Source of the DNA: an uncultured Mediterraneibacter sp.
Lineage (GTDB): Bacteria > Bacillota > Clostridia > Lachnospirales > Lachnospiraceae
DNA: 61,698 bases
Direction: 5' to 3'
NCBI RefSeq assembly: GCF_944377805.1
Contig: NZ_CALWFZ010000012.1
Coordinates: forward strand, 1-61,698
Both the position numbers and the translations under genes were made by a program. Position 1 is the first letter of the stretch; each line of letters opens with the position of its first letter. Below are positions 8,167 through 17,261 of the stretch, piece after piece. The notes under the pieces were generated by a model that did not search any database, was not told the DNA's origin, and saw only the letters and a list, made by a program, of their open reading frames with translations.

Positions 8167-9990
8167 TCAGACAGGCCTTGTGCAGTCCTTAAGCCAAACT
8201 TTTTCTTCGGGGCTGAGATAGGGGGATACCGTCTCATAAACCTTCCGGTGATATGCGTTTAACATCCTGCGCTCTTCTTCTGTCATTCTTTCCGGAATGA
8301 TGGCATCCAGATCGATCGGCACATAGGTGAGCGGCTCAAAATGCATAAACTGTCCATATTCATTTTCTTCATCTTCACAGACAAGAAGCTCATTCTCGAT
8401 GCGTATTCCGTGGGAACCTTCAATATAAATCCCGGGTTCATCCGTTATCACCATGTTCTTTTCCAGCACAGGCGCAGGAGATTTTCCTTCTCGCCAGCGA
8501 AAAGTAATGGGCGGTTCGTGAACATTCATAAGATACCCCACGCCATGTCCCGTGCCGTGGTTGAAATTCACCTTTTCCTTCCAGAAAACCTCTCTGGCGA
8601 TACAGTCCAGATTTGCCCCGCTGCATCCATGTAAAAATACAGCATTCATCAGGCGCAGCATCGCCCGCGTCACGAGAGTGAAGTCTTCTTTCTCCCGGAG
8701 CGCTATCTCGCCGAGGGCAACTGTTCGGGTTATGTCTGTAGAACCTTCCATGTAGTGCCCTCCCGTATCGGTCAGGAGCATTTTTCCCTTTGCGAGCGTG
8801 GCATTGCTTTTAGCAGTCGCACTGTAATGTACGATCGCTCCGTGTGCTCCGAATGCGCTGATCGGCTCAAAACTAGGTCCCAGATACCCCTGCTGTTTAG
8901 CCCGTAACGATTCCAGCTTCTCAGAGGCGGATGATTCTGTGACATAAGCCTGCTGTGTCTCTTCAGTGATCTCCGGCCCTTCTGAATGTGCGGCAGCGTT
9001 TTTGAGCCAATACATAAATTTTGTGTGAGCGACAGAATCCTTTAAATGGGCCTGACGTATATTGGAGACCTCAATATCATTTTTCCGGGATTTCATAAGG
9101 ATCTCAGGATTCTCCAGTTCGATAATCTTCACATTTTCCGGAATGCTCCGATACAGAGTATAGTTAATGCGCCCGGGATCAAGCATTATTTCTCTGTCGC
9201 GGGAGAGAGTCTGTATTTTATCATAAATGCTTTCATACGGGTACAGTTCTATTCCGTCACTTCTTAACAGTTTTATCAGCTCTCCTGAAAACTTTGTCTG
9301 ATCCGCAAACAGTTCAACTCTGTCTTCATACAAAATCACATAAGATAATACAAGGGGACAGTAGGCAATATCATTTCCGCGGATATTCAAAAGCCATGCG
9401 ATATCATCCAGACTTGACAGAATATGCATATTGGCAGAGGCGTCCCTCATCTCTTTTCGGACTCTTTCTAATTTAGACGCAGTGCTCTCCCCGGAATATT
9501 TCTCCTCCAGAAAAAAAGCTTTCTCTTTTGGAAGTTTCGGGCGTTCCTTCCAGATTCTTCCGATCAGATCGGCATCGTAGCGGATGCTGCCATTTCTCTT
9601 TTGGGCAATATTTTCCCAGGTTTTCCCATCGGTTATGCCCGAGGTCTTCCCGTCAAACCCGATTATACCTCCGGTTTTGAGTTCGTTTTCCAGAAATGAA
9701 ATGACGTCGGGAATACCAGGTTCTCCACATTTGTAAAGGGTGATACCGCTGCCGGCCAGTTCTGCTTCGGCCTGCAGGAAATATCGGCCGTCCGTCCACA
9801 GACCGGCCTTCTCATCTGTGATAACAGCCGTGCCGGCCGAGCCGGTAAATCCGGTTATAAACTCCCGGCATTTGAAATATTCTCCTACATATTCACTCTG
9901 ATGGTAATCAGAAGAAGGTACAATATAAATATCGATTTTTTCCCGCTTCATCTCAAGCCGAAGCGCCTTAAGGCGTTCAGATATTTCCAT
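8167..9990 (-). CDS. aminopeptidase P family protein (M24, Xaa-Pro aminopeptidase)
   Basis: 607 aa from the ATG at 9990 (AGGAGG 8 bases upstream; MEISERLKALR). Two creatinase-type N-terminal domains (about 1-300) precede an M24 metallopeptidase domain (about 310-540). Metal ligands are visible as the two Asp in LTDTGGHYMEGSTDITRT, the His in NHGTGHGVGY, and the Glu residues in DEPGIYIEGSHG and RIENELLV. A C-terminal M24_C domain follows. The length of about 600 residues matches the long, three-domain form. It removes N-terminal residues before proline, and a cytosolic location is expected since no signal peptide is seen. Confidence 0.93.
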   Translation of the reverse strand: MEISERLKALRLEMKREKIDIYIVPSSDYHQSEYVGEYFKCREFITGFTGSAGTAVITDEKAGLWTDGRYFLQAEAELAGSGITLYKCGEPGIPDVISFLENELKTGGIIGFDGKTSGITDGKTWENIAQKRNGSIRYDADLIGRIWKERPKLPKEKAFFLEEKYSGESTASKLERVRKEMRDASANMHILSSLDDIAWLLNIRGNDIAYCPLVLSYVILYEDRVELFADQTKFSGELIKLLRSDGIELYPYESIYDKIQTLSRDREIMLDPGRINYTLYRSIPENVKIIELENPEILMKSRKNDIEVSNIRQAHLKDSVAHTKFMYWLKNAAAHSEGPEITEETQQAYVTESSASEKLESLRAKQQGYLGPSFEPISAFGAHGAIVHYSATAKSNATLAKGKMLLTDTGGHYMEGSTDITRTVALGEIALREKEDFTLVTRAMLRLMNAVFLHGCSGANLDCIAREVFWKEKVNFNHGTGHGVGYLMNVHEPPITFRWREGKSPAPVLEKNMVITDEPGIYIEGSHGIRIENELLVCEDEENEYGQFMHFEPLTYVPIDLDAIIPERMTEEERRMLNAYHRKVYETVSPYLSPEEKVWLKDCTRPV

Positions 9991-10044
9991 ACTCGATTCC
10001 TCCTGCTTCATTTTCTTATGATACCACTAAAAAGTCGAGAGTAC

Positions 10045-10081
10045 AAATAAAACAGGGCTGATATTAACAGAATCAGCCCTG
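10045..10081 (-). terminator. terminator after leuA fusion gene
   Basis: A perfect 10-bp stem CAGGGCTGAT/ATCAGCCCTG (10053-10062 with 10072-10081) is followed on the minus strand by TTTTATTTG. The plus strand also has a T-run after the stem (CCGTTTTTTTT), so it could work both ways, although no plus-strand gene ends here. Confidence 0.8.
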
Positions 10082-10147
10082 CCGTTTTTTTTATGTAGGA
10101 TATATACTCTTTTCTCTGAAGGAAGCAGTAAGATCCTTTTGGGATAG

Positions 10148-12136
10148 TTACTTCCGATTTCGGTATTGTACCGGTGTTATATTGTACATCTTCTTAAATA
10201 CTCTGTTGAAATGCTCTACGTTCTGGTATCCCACAGATTCCGCGATACTTTCTACTGTGGCGCTGCTTCCTTTAAGCATCGCCCGCGCTTTTTTCATGCG
10301 GATCTTCTTTAAGATGTCCCCAAAGGTCATTCCCGACTTCTCTTTGATATACTTTGAGAGGTACGGTTTTGAGAGGTAGAATTTCTCAGCGAGATCATCA
10401 AGAGTTACATCTTTGTAATTTGCATAGATATAGTTTGTGATCTCAAGAAGTCTGGCGTCCTTGCCCATCTGAGTCTCGGCAATCTCTTTTATCTTATTTA
10501 CTGCAACTACGAGCGCTTCGATGGATGCTTTGATAATATCCGCATCAATACCTACGCCCCAGTAGCGCTTTTTATTGCATATGACTCCCACATAGGCAAC
10601 TGCTCTGGAGGAAGAACCTTTTGTCAGGGAATGTTCCTCGTAGGCTGAGAGTTCATAGCTGATGTCAAAGTAGTGCTTGATTGCGTTGCTGACAGCATCC
10701 AGGCGGCCGTTTCCGACACCTGTGATCTGGTAATCTTTGTTGTTATGATGGATCGTCGCTTCGGCGATGATGCCGTTCTCCTGTTTGAAATGGCACTCAT
10801 CCACCGCAAATATCGGTTTTGCGGTAATATAGTTATCCTCAAAGATCCGGTATACCCAGTCAGGGGTAAGTTCTTTATGGGCTTTGTCGGACACATCTTT
10901 AACCAGGTATCCGACCTCCTCTTTCATCTTGTCAGGAAGACTGATGCCAAAGCTCTGTTTCAGAATATAGTTTACGCCGCCTTTTCCTGACTGACTGTTA
11001 ATGCGGATAACATCCGAATCATATCTCCTTCCAACATCCTGAGGATCGATAGGCAGATACGGTACACTCCATGTAGACAAATTGTGCTCTTCTCTCCATG
11101 CCATGCCTTTTGCGATAGCGTCCTGATGTGATCCGGAGAAGGCAGTAAATACAAGATCTCCGGCATATGGCTGGCGGGGAGAGACTTTCATCCCTGTTAC
11201 CCTCTCATATACTTCGCAAATATCGCTCATATTGGAGAAGTCGAGTTTAGGATCAACTCCCTGTGAGAACATGTTCATGGCAAGGGTGATAATGTCCACA
11301 TTACCGGTGCGCTCTCCGTTTCCAAACAGAGTTCCCTCAATACGGTCCGCCCCGGCGAGAATCCCCAGCTCAGCATCGCTGATACCGGAACCGCGGTCAT
11401 TGTGGGGATGGAGAGAAAGGATCACATTTTCTCTGTTAAGAAGATGTTTGTCAAAAAACTCAACCTGACTCGCAAATACATGAGGCATTGCGTTTTCTAC
11501 CGTAGTCGGAAGATTGATAATCGCCTTATTTTCCTCTGTGGGCTTCCAAACGTCAAGTACCGCGTTGCACACTTCCAGAGCGTAGTCAACCTCTGTTCCC
11601 TGGAAACTTTCCGGGCTGTACTCAAATGTAAAATTGCCGCTGGTCTCTCCGGCAAGTTTCTTGAGAAGTCTTGCCCCGTCAACTGCGATCTGCTTGATCT
11701 CATCTTTGTTTTTTCTGAACACCTGCTCTCTCTGAGCGACAGAAGTGGAATTATACACATGTATAATCGCGTGAGGAGCTCCCTTTACCGCCTCAAAGGT
11801 TCTCTTAATAATATGTTCCCGCGCCTGAGTCAGTACCTGAATCGTCACATCATCAGGAATCATATTTTGTTCGATCAGTGTGCGAAGAAACTGATACTCT
11901 GTCTCCGAGGCCGCCGGAAAACCGACTTCAATTACTTTAAACCCCACATCTACAAGCATCTGGAAGAATTCCAGTTTTTCCTCCAGGCTCATAGGCTCGA
12001 TCAGCGCCTGATTGCCGTCCCGAAGATCAACGCTGCACCAGATTGGCGCTTTGTCAATGGAATCCTTTTTCACCCAGTCGTAACATGGTTCCGGCGGCAT
12101 AAAATAACTCTTTTCATATTTCTTCCAATTCTCCAT
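10148..12136 (-). CDS. leuA: 2-isopropylmalate synthase fused to a C-terminal AraC-type HTH domain
   Basis: 662 aa. Residues 1-430 are the DRE-TIM barrel of the actinobacterial/long LeuA type, with the signature [14 protein letters not shown] at 37-50 and metal-binding [11 protein letters not shown]. Residues about 430-555 form the LeuA allosteric dimer domain, which in ordinary enzymes binds leucine. Residues 560-662 are unlike any normal LeuA. They read as a complete AraC-family DNA-binding domain with two helix-turn-helices, including [20 protein letters not shown] and then [20 protein letters not shown], and end with the ITPVQYR signature. No frameshift or stop lies at the joint. The enzyme makes 2-isopropylmalate from acetyl-CoA and 2-ketoisovalerate. 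The HTH suggests a leucine-sensing enzyme-regulator, which is inference. SD: AGGAG 12 bases before the ATG. Confidence 0.93.
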   Translation of the reverse strand: MENWKKYEKSYFMPPEPCYDWVKKDSIDKAPIWCSVDLRDGNQALIEPMSLEEKLEFFQMLVDVGFKVIEVGFPAASETEYQFLRTLIEQNMIPDDVTIQVLTQAREHIIKRTFEAVKGAPHAIIHVYNSTSVAQREQVFRKNKDEIKQIAVDGARLLKKLAGETSGNFTFEYSPESFQGTEVDYALEVCNAVLDVWKPTEENKAIINLPTTVENAMPHVFASQVEFFDKHLLNRENVILSLHPHNDRGSGISDAELGILAGADRIEGTLFGNGERTGNVDIITLAMNMFSQGVDPKLDFSNMSDICEVYERVTGMKVSPRQPYAGDLVFTAFSGSHQDAIAKGMAWREEHNLSTWSVPYLPIDPQDVGRRYDSDVIRINSQSGKGGVNYILKQSFGISLPDKMKEEVGYLVKDVSDKAHKELTPDWVYRIFEDNYITAKPIFAVDECHFKQENGIIAEATIHHNNKDYQITGVGNGRLDAVSNAIKHYFDISYELSAYEEHSLTKGSSSRAVAYVGVICNKKRYWGVGIDADIIKASIEALVVAVNKIKEIAETQMGKDARLLEITNYIYANYKDVTLDDLAEKFYLSKPYLSKYIKEKSGMTFGDILKKIRMKKARAMLKGSSATVESIAESVGYQNVEHFNRVFKKMYNITPVQYRNRK

Positions 12137-12200
12137 TTTCTGTACATCTCCTTATATTTCATCAATATGATTGTTTTATTTTATTCTTACTAATACTAAC

Positions 12201-12217
12201 ATATGATAGAGTCATAT
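12201..12217. promoter_or_regulatory. inverted repeat upstream of the leuA fusion gene
   Basis: A perfect dyad ATATGA-N5-TCATAT lies 65-81 bp upstream of the start codon. A tandem TTAGTA TTAGTA (minus strand) lies next to it on the gene side. It is the only strong dyad seen in the 122-bp gap and is a candidate operator, possibly for the fused HTH domain itself. No T-box or other leader RNA was recognised. Confidence 0.4.
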
Positions 12218-12258
12218 TCCAGTGGTAAATTTAATCACTTTTATTGATGTATTTTAAT

Positions 12259-13491
12259 CTATCGCTGCATAAAGAACATATCTCTGATATAATCCAGGCA
12301 TATTTTGCATGTTCTTTTTTTCACCGACTCTCCCGAGACAAGCGCATAGGTCACCGCCCGGCTTCCGTTTACTGTATAGATCAGGCTGCCGAGAACTTCT
12401 CCTTTCTGTACCGGCGCGGCAAGATCTTCTTTTAGTTCTGCCGTTCGTTCAACTTTATCATTCCGGCTCATCAGCACCTGGGTGGAATCACCTCTGGTCA
12501 ATACCGGAATTTTTACGCCTTTGTCTGACGGGTATCCGTTTACATATCCGTTTTCAATTATGATTTCCAGGTCAGGCTCTTCCGGGATGATTGTCTGATA
12601 TGTATAGTTTTCTATCCCATAAGTCATCAGTTTTCTTGTATCCGCCCATTTATATCCTTTATTATTCGGCCATCCGCATGCCAGAAGAGCCACGATAAAA
12701 GTGCGGCCTTCGCTTGTGAGCGCACCTACATAACAATATCCGGCATCTGCGGTAAATCCGGTCTTTCCGGTAAGAGCTCCCTCCATCATTTTAAGAAAGG
12801 CATTGTGGTTTGTGCAGGAATATGCTTTTGTGCCGCTGCAGTCTGAAAAGGAATGGGAATCTGCGCGTGTGATCTCAAGAAATGTATCCTTTTCCGGAGA
12901 TTCCATAATGCAGTAGCGCATGATGAGCGCCAGATCTGCTGCGGTAGTGTGATGGATCCCGGTATCATCCTTGGCGTCCAGTCCGTTCGGAGTTATGAAA
13001 TATGTAGAAGTACACCCCAGATCATTTGCTTTCTCATTCATCAGCAGGGCGAATGCACTGACGCTTCCGCTGATATGTTCGGCGATAGCCACTGCCGAGT
13101 CGTTGTGGGATTCCAGCATCAGAGAATAGAGAAGATCATTGAGGCAGAACTCATCTCCGGCCTGCATTCCAAGCTTTACCTCAGGCTGTGACTGCGCGTT
13201 TTCACTTGCGGTCACTTTATCGGTGCGGTTTCCATTTTCAAGAGCCAGAATACACGTCATGATCTTTGTTGTGCTCGCCATCGGAGCCTCTTCATTTCCG
13301 TTTTTTGCAAATAAAATACGCCCGGTAGCGGCGTCCATAAGAACCGCGCAGCGGGCGTACAGTTGTGATGGGCTTATCTGTGAATTTTCCGCCGCTTTCA
13401 CGGCAAAACATGATGTAATAAAGAGGGAAATACTTAACACGGCGGCAAAAACAGCCGCTCCCGTTTTTCTTATAATCCAAAGATCACTCAT
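12259..13491 (-). CDS. D-alanyl-D-alanine carboxypeptidase (S11 family, DacF-like)
   Basis: 410 aa, secreted: a hydrophobic signal segment at about 10-32 precedes AVKAAE. The three penicillin-binding active-site motifs are present: S73-T-T-K76, S128-H-N130 and K243-T-G245. A C-terminal PBP5-type domain follows (about 300-390). It trims the terminal D-Ala of peptidoglycan pentapeptides. A second S11 enzyme lies at 15887-17083; the two flank scpAB and are only distantly alike. There is no obvious C-terminal amphipathic anchor, the protein ending in RDMFFMQR. Confidence 0.93.
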   Translation of the reverse strand: MSDLWIIRKTGAAVFAAVLSISLFITSCFAVKAAENSQISPSQLYARCAVLMDAATGRILFAKNGNEEAPMASTTKIMTCILALENGNRTDKVTASENAQSQPEVKLGMQAGDEFCLNDLLYSLMLESHNDSAVAIAEHISGSVSAFALLMNEKANDLGCTSTYFITPNGLDAKDDTGIHHTTAADLALIMRYCIMESPEKDTFLEITRADSHSFSDCSGTKAYSCTNHNAFLKMMEGALTGKTGFTADAGYCYVGALTSEGRTFIVALLACGWPNNKGYKWADTRKLMTYGIENYTYQTIIPEEPDLEIIIENGYVNGYPSDKGVKIPVLTRGDSTQVLMSRNDKVERTAELKEDLAAPVQKGEVLGSLIYTVNGSRAVTYALVSGESVKKRTCKICLDYIRDMFFMQR

Positions 13492-13556
13492 ACAAATGCC
13501 CCGGAGGTTTCTTTATCATTAGAGTATATGACCTTCTCGGGAAAAATAGAAGCAGA

Positions 13557-14126
13557 TTAAATATCAAGGGTCAGCTGCGCTTCGTCTTCTGCTTCTTCCT
13601 TAAAGTGCTCGATCTGTTCCTGATCAAGAGCGGGCATATCATCTAAAGACTGCAGACTGAATCTGCGAAGAAACTCTTCTGTTGTTCCAAACAGCAAAGG
13701 GCGGCCGGGCGCTTCCAATCGTCCGGTCTCCTCAATCAGGCCGTATTCTACCAGTTTATTGACTGCATGATCAGACTTTACGCCCCGGATCTTTTCGATC
13801 TCCAGCTTTGTCACCGGCTGCTTGTAAGCCACAATTGACAGAGTTTCCAGGAGAACATCCGTAAGCGTATATCGGCGGGGCTGCTTTGCCACCCGGACCA
13901 GATACTCATACATCTCCTTTTTCGTACAGAACTGAAATGAGTTGTCAAGTTCGATGATACGAATTCCCCGGTCTTCTTCTTCATACCGGTCCATCATATT
14001 ATGTATCATCTTTTTCGTCGTCTCCTCATCGTGACCGATGGCATCAGCGATTCTGGAAAGTTCCACCGACTCTCCCATTGTAAACAAAATGGCCTCCACG
14101 GCCGCCTGAACCTTCTCAATCTCCAT
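13557..14126 (-). CDS. scpB: ScpB, segregation and condensation protein B
   Basis: 189 aa from the ATG at 14126 (MEIEKVQAAVEAILF), which overlaps the scpA stop by 11 bp. An ATG at 14147 is possible but not conserved-looking. It contains two winged-helix domains, with the conserved TDVLLETLSIVAYKQPVTK at about 88-106 split around the domain joint and the GRPLLFGTT motif near 142-150. ScpB bridges ScpA and the SMC heads in chromosome condensation. The acidic C-terminus is typical. Confidence 0.95.
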   Translation of the reverse strand: MEIEKVQAAVEAILFTMGESVELSRIADAIGHDEETTKKMIHNMMDRYEEEDRGIRIIELDNSFQFCTKKEMYEYLVRVAKQPRRYTLTDVLLETLSIVAYKQPVTKLEIEKIRGVKSDHAVNKLVEYGLIEETGRLEAPGRPLLFGTTEEFLRRFSLQSLDDMPALDQEQIEHFKEEAEDEAQLTLDI

Positions 14127-14874
14127 CCAAATCCCCAGTCCTTTCAATCAGTATCTCTCCACAGGTATGATCCTGCTTTACATGGATCTCCCCAAGTTTC
14201 ATCATTTCAAGAATCGCCAGAAATGTTACGACCACATGCATCCTGCTGTGCTGCTTCCTGAGAAGCTGTCGAAAACTGAAGTTTCTGTGATCCCGCAGAT
14301 ATGTATGAATATAAATAAATTTGTCGCTAAGGGATACCTCTTCCTTCTCAATTTTCCCGAACTTGCTTCTGACAGGATCAATCTTCTCCGTCTGGCGTTT
14401 CATCACTTCCTGAAAAACAGCATTTAGTTTTTCAAGTGTGAGCTCGCTTAGAAGCTGATCTAAATTTACCGGCTCCACATACTCTTCTACCTCCTCCGGA
14501 ATGGTCGGAGATTTGTACATAATCCTATCCGAGTCATTCTCCCGGTCTTTAAGTTCACAGGCGATATATTTGTACATCTTATACTGAAGAAGCTGCTCCA
14601 CCAGTTCCCGGCGGGGATCTTCCTCCTCACCTTCCTCGTTTACTTCTTTTGGAAGCAGCATCCGGCATTTAATATCGAGAAGCGTCGCAGCCATGACAAG
14701 AAATTCACTCATGACATTTAAATCTTCCCGCTGCATGTTGCGGATATATTCCATGTATTGATTTGTGATCTCCACAATCGGAATATCATAGATGTCTATT
14801 TTACTTTTATCAATCAGATGAAGCAGAAGGTCAAGAGGGCCTTCAAATACTTCCAGTTTTACAGGAATTCCCAT
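14116..14874 (-). CDS. scpA: ScpA, segregation and condensation protein A (kleisin)
   Basis: 252 aa. The N-terminal motif VFEGPLDLLLHLIDKSKIDIYDIPI (seen from residue 8 as VFEGPLDLLLHLI and following) is the kleisin SMC-binding signature. The C-terminal winged helix (about 175-250) ends FLAILEMMKLGEI and beyond. It bridges SMC heads with ScpB in the chromosome condensation complex. GGGAG precedes the ATG by 5 bases. scpA and scpB overlap and are surely co-translated. Confidence 0.95.
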   Translation of the reverse strand: MGIPVKLEVFEGPLDLLLHLIDKSKIDIYDIPIVEITNQYMEYIRNMQREDLNVMSEFLVMAATLLDIKCRMLLPKEVNEEGEEEDPRRELVEQLLQYKMYKYIACELKDRENDSDRIMYKSPTIPEEVEEYVEPVNLDQLLSELTLEKLNAVFQEVMKRQTEKIDPVRSKFGKIEKEEVSLSDKFIYIHTYLRDHRNFSFRQLLRKQHSRMHVVVTFLAILEMMKLGEIHVKQDHTCGEILIERTGDLDGD

Positions 14875-14938
14875 ATGTTCTCCCTAAACGTAATTTCAAA
14901 ATACACCGATATTATATTATAAGGGAATTTCCGCTCTT

Positions 14939-15829
14939 TTACAATGATTTTTTCAGATGTATGACGATCAGCTCCGGCATATTAAAGAGACGGATATTAA
15001 TTGTATGCGTTCCCAGCCCTCGGCTGACGATTACGGTCTGATTTCCTTTTCGAGTCATCTCGCCGGAATATTTGGGGAAAAAGAACCCCTGAGGAGTGAC
15101 AATCCCTCCGATTCCAGGCATCCGTACCAGACCTCCGTGCAGATGTCCCGAAAGGATCAGGTCAGCGCCCCAGTCCAGATATGCATCCATATAAGCCGGA
15201 TTGTGGGCCATCAGGATCTCATAATAATCAGAAACAGTACCCCTGGGCTTTGTAAGGCAGTTTTCAAGCGTCCGGGCTGTGACGGATGATTTCCTGAACT
15301 TTTTATAGGTAGTTATGGGAAGCTCCAATCCGGATAACAGAAGTTTCTGCTTCTTACAGATAATGGAGACGGTATCATTTTCCAGGAATGTAACACCCGC
15401 TTCTTCCAGTTTCTTCTTATAATTCTGATATGTGTTCCCATAGTGTTCCGGATCATCCTTAAGCCTCGCCTCATGATTACCGAGAGCATAGTAAACCGGG
15501 GCAATGGCTGGAAGCCGGCTGACAAAATCAGCAGTCGCGGCATGATCTGCGCTCCCCTTTCCAATCAGCATATCGCCGCCGATCAGAATCAGATCAGGCT
15601 GTGCCTTCTGCACAGCCCGAAGCAGACGGCAGTTTTCCTTCCCGTAACTTCGGCTGTGCAGATCACTGAGAAATACAACATTTATCTGTGTATCTGCTCC
15701 TTTTAATCCGGAAGATGTCACCTCATACTCTGTCACGCAAAAGCTGTGCAGTTCCCGATATATCTCAAAAATCACCGCTCCCAGGAGCAGAATGGCGATT
15801 ATCATAACTCCAATTTCAGCATAGTTCAT
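14939..15829 (-). CDS. membrane-anchored metallophosphoesterase (YkuE/YaeI-like)
   Basis: 296 aa. One N-terminal membrane segment (about 6-26) anchors a calcineurin-like phosphoesterase domain. Metal-site motifs appear in the usual order: FLSDLHSR, GGDMLIG, LGNHEAR, AHNPAYMD and SGHLHGG. The substrate is unknown; related proteins in Gram-positives and enterics act on lipid-linked phosphates (for example UDP-diacylglucosamine). Strong GGGAGG precedes the start. It lies between the second carboxypeptidase and scpA, all on the minus strand, with gaps of about 60 bp. Confidence 0.9.
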   Translation of the reverse strand: MNYAEIGVMIIAILLLGAVIFEIYRELHSFCVTEYEVTSSGLKGADTQINVVFLSDLHSRSYGKENCRLLRAVQKAQPDLILIGGDMLIGKGSADHAATADFVSRLPAIAPVYYALGNHEARLKDDPEHYGNTYQNYKKKLEEAGVTFLENDTVSIICKKQKLLLSGLELPITTYKKFRKSSVTARTLENCLTKPRGTVSDYYEILMAHNPAYMDAYLDWGADLILSGHLHGGLVRMPGIGGIVTPQGFFFPKYSGEMTRKGNQTVIVSRGLGTHTINIRLFNMPELIVIHLKKSL

Positions 15830-15886
15830 CTCTTCTGTCCTCCCGGATCATTATAATTCATCCACAGCTCAAGGACAAGAATATTA

Positions 15887-17083
15887 TTATAGAAATACTT
15901 TTTGTATCGTATCCGTCAGATAGTCAATATAAGATGCTTTCTCCACCTCTTCAGACGCGGTAATTTCTGTGCGTCCAAGCTCATTTCCATCCAGAGTATA
16001 TACGATCTGTCCGACCACATCTCCTTTGCCAACCGGCGCGGGTACCGGTTCGTTTAACTGTACTGTTCTTTCGATTCCATTGAGATTGCTTCCTTCCGTA
16101 TCAAGATAGGAAAAAACGTCCGCTCTCTGTACGTCAGCAGTATCTTCTACGCCATTTTCCACTCTGACAGATGAGATTCCCTCAGTACTCTCATCCGTGT
16201 ACAGCTGACATTTCCCAAAACCATAATTCAAAAGCTTCACCGCATCCGCGAAACGCTCTTTGGAATTTTCCGCTGCCATAACGACAGCGATCAGTTCAAT
16301 TCCGTTTTTCTCGGCAGTTGCGGAAACGCAGAATTTCGCCTCTCCTGTGGAGCCGGTTTTCAGTCCGGTGGCGTATTCATACTGGCGCACCAGTTTATTC
16401 GTATTAGTCAGACCAAACTCTGAAGTTCCCTTATCTGTTTTGTGTGTGATATTTTCCATCCAGATCATGGAATAATCGTGTACCTGAGGATATTTCGTGA
16501 TGAGTTCCCGCGACATCAGGGCAATATCTCTGGCGCTTGTCATGTGTCCTTCGGCATCCAGACCGTTACAGTTGGCAAAATTTGTGTTTTCCATACCAAG
16601 TTCCTGGGCGCGCTCATTCATTCGCCGGACAAATTCTTCTTCGTTTCCGCATATGTATTCCGCCATTGCCACGCAGGCGTCATTTGCGCTTGCCACGGCA
16701 ATACACTTCAGCATAGTGTCAACAGTCTGCGTCTCCCCTGGCTCTAAAAACACCTGGGAACCTCCCATAGAAGCCGCATATTCCGAAACCGTCACCTCGT
16801 CCTCCGGAGTGATTGCCCCCTCCTCAATCGCGTCAAAGATCAATAACATCGTCATAACTTTTGTGACGCTTGCCGGAGCCCTGGCAGTATCCGCATCCTT
16901 TTCAAAAATCACCGTTCCCGTAGAAACTTCCATGAGAATCGCCGAAGGGGCGCTGATGTCAACCGGGCTTACGGTCTCTTCACTCTCCTGTTCCGGCTCA
17001 TTGTCTGCCAGAGCATTGTATGGAGTACACAGACATCCTAAAAATAACACGAGCGAAAGTACAATTGCCTGAATCCGCTTCAT
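15887..17083 (-). CDS. D-alanyl-D-alanine carboxypeptidase (S11 family, DacF-like)
   Basis: 398 aa, exported: signal peptide about 1-27 (MKRIQAIVLSLVLFLGCLC, then ALADNE). Active-site motifs are S72-V-T-K75, SAND (SxN) near 131-134 and KTGST near 233-237. A C-terminal PBP5-like beta domain follows, ending in SYIDYLTDTIQKVFL, a likely amphipathic membrane-anchoring helix. This is the more canonical DacF of the two carboxypeptidases here. The gene is divergent from the dnaJ-like gene across a 178-bp control region. Confidence 0.94.
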   Translation of the reverse strand: MKRIQAIVLSLVLFLGCLCTPYNALADNEPEQESEETVSPVDISAPSAILMEVSTGTVIFEKDADTARAPASVTKVMTMLLIFDAIEEGAITPEDEVTVSEYAASMGGSQVFLEPGETQTVDTMLKCIAVASANDACVAMAEYICGNEEEFVRRMNERAQELGMENTNFANCNGLDAEGHMTSARDIALMSRELITKYPQVHDYSMIWMENITHKTDKGTSEFGLTNTNKLVRQYEYATGLKTGSTGEAKFCVSATAEKNGIELIAVVMAAENSKERFADAVKLLNYGFGKCQLYTDESTEGISSVRVENGVEDTADVQRADVFSYLDTEGSNLNGIERTVQLNEPVPAPVGKGDVVGQIVYTLDGNELGRTEITASEEVEKASYIDYLTDTIQKVFL

Positions 17084-17124
17084 ATCCCAACCTCACCGTC
17101 AAATTATGTCTGTTACTAATATAA

Positions 17125-17194
17125 GCCGGCCTGATTGGAAATATGCCGGAATAAACAGTAAAAAATAAGTGCTTATTAATTGCCGGCCTGATTG
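17125..17194. repeat. 13-bp direct repeat in the divergent dac/dnaJ control region
   Basis: GCCGGCCTGATTG occurs exactly at 17125-17137 and 17182-17194, 57 bp apart. A near-perfect dyad AATAAG-TG-CTTATT (17165-17178) lies between the copies. The right copy runs into the -35 box of the dnaJ-like gene, so the repeats could bind a regulator. Confidence 0.5.
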
Positions 17195-17220
17195 ACTTTT
17201 CCCATTTGTTGGCGTATATT
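17192..17220 (+). promoter_or_regulatory. sigma-A promoter of the J-domain gene
   Basis: TTGACT (17192-17197), 17-bp spacer, TATATT (17215-17220). The expected start of transcription is near 17227, about 35 bp before the start codon. Confidence 0.75.
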
Positions 17221-17261
17221 AACCGTGGGAGTTTAAATGAATGATAAATAAGGAGGTCATG

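Noticed and set aside
10053-10081. Plus-strand terminator indicating a plus-strand gene near 10 kb
   Set aside because: The hairpin works for leuA on the minus strand; no supported plus-strand gene ends there.
12137-12258. T-box or leucine-attenuator leader upstream of leuA
   Set aside because: No T-box consensus, no leucine-rich leader peptide and no terminator hairpin in the 122-bp gap.
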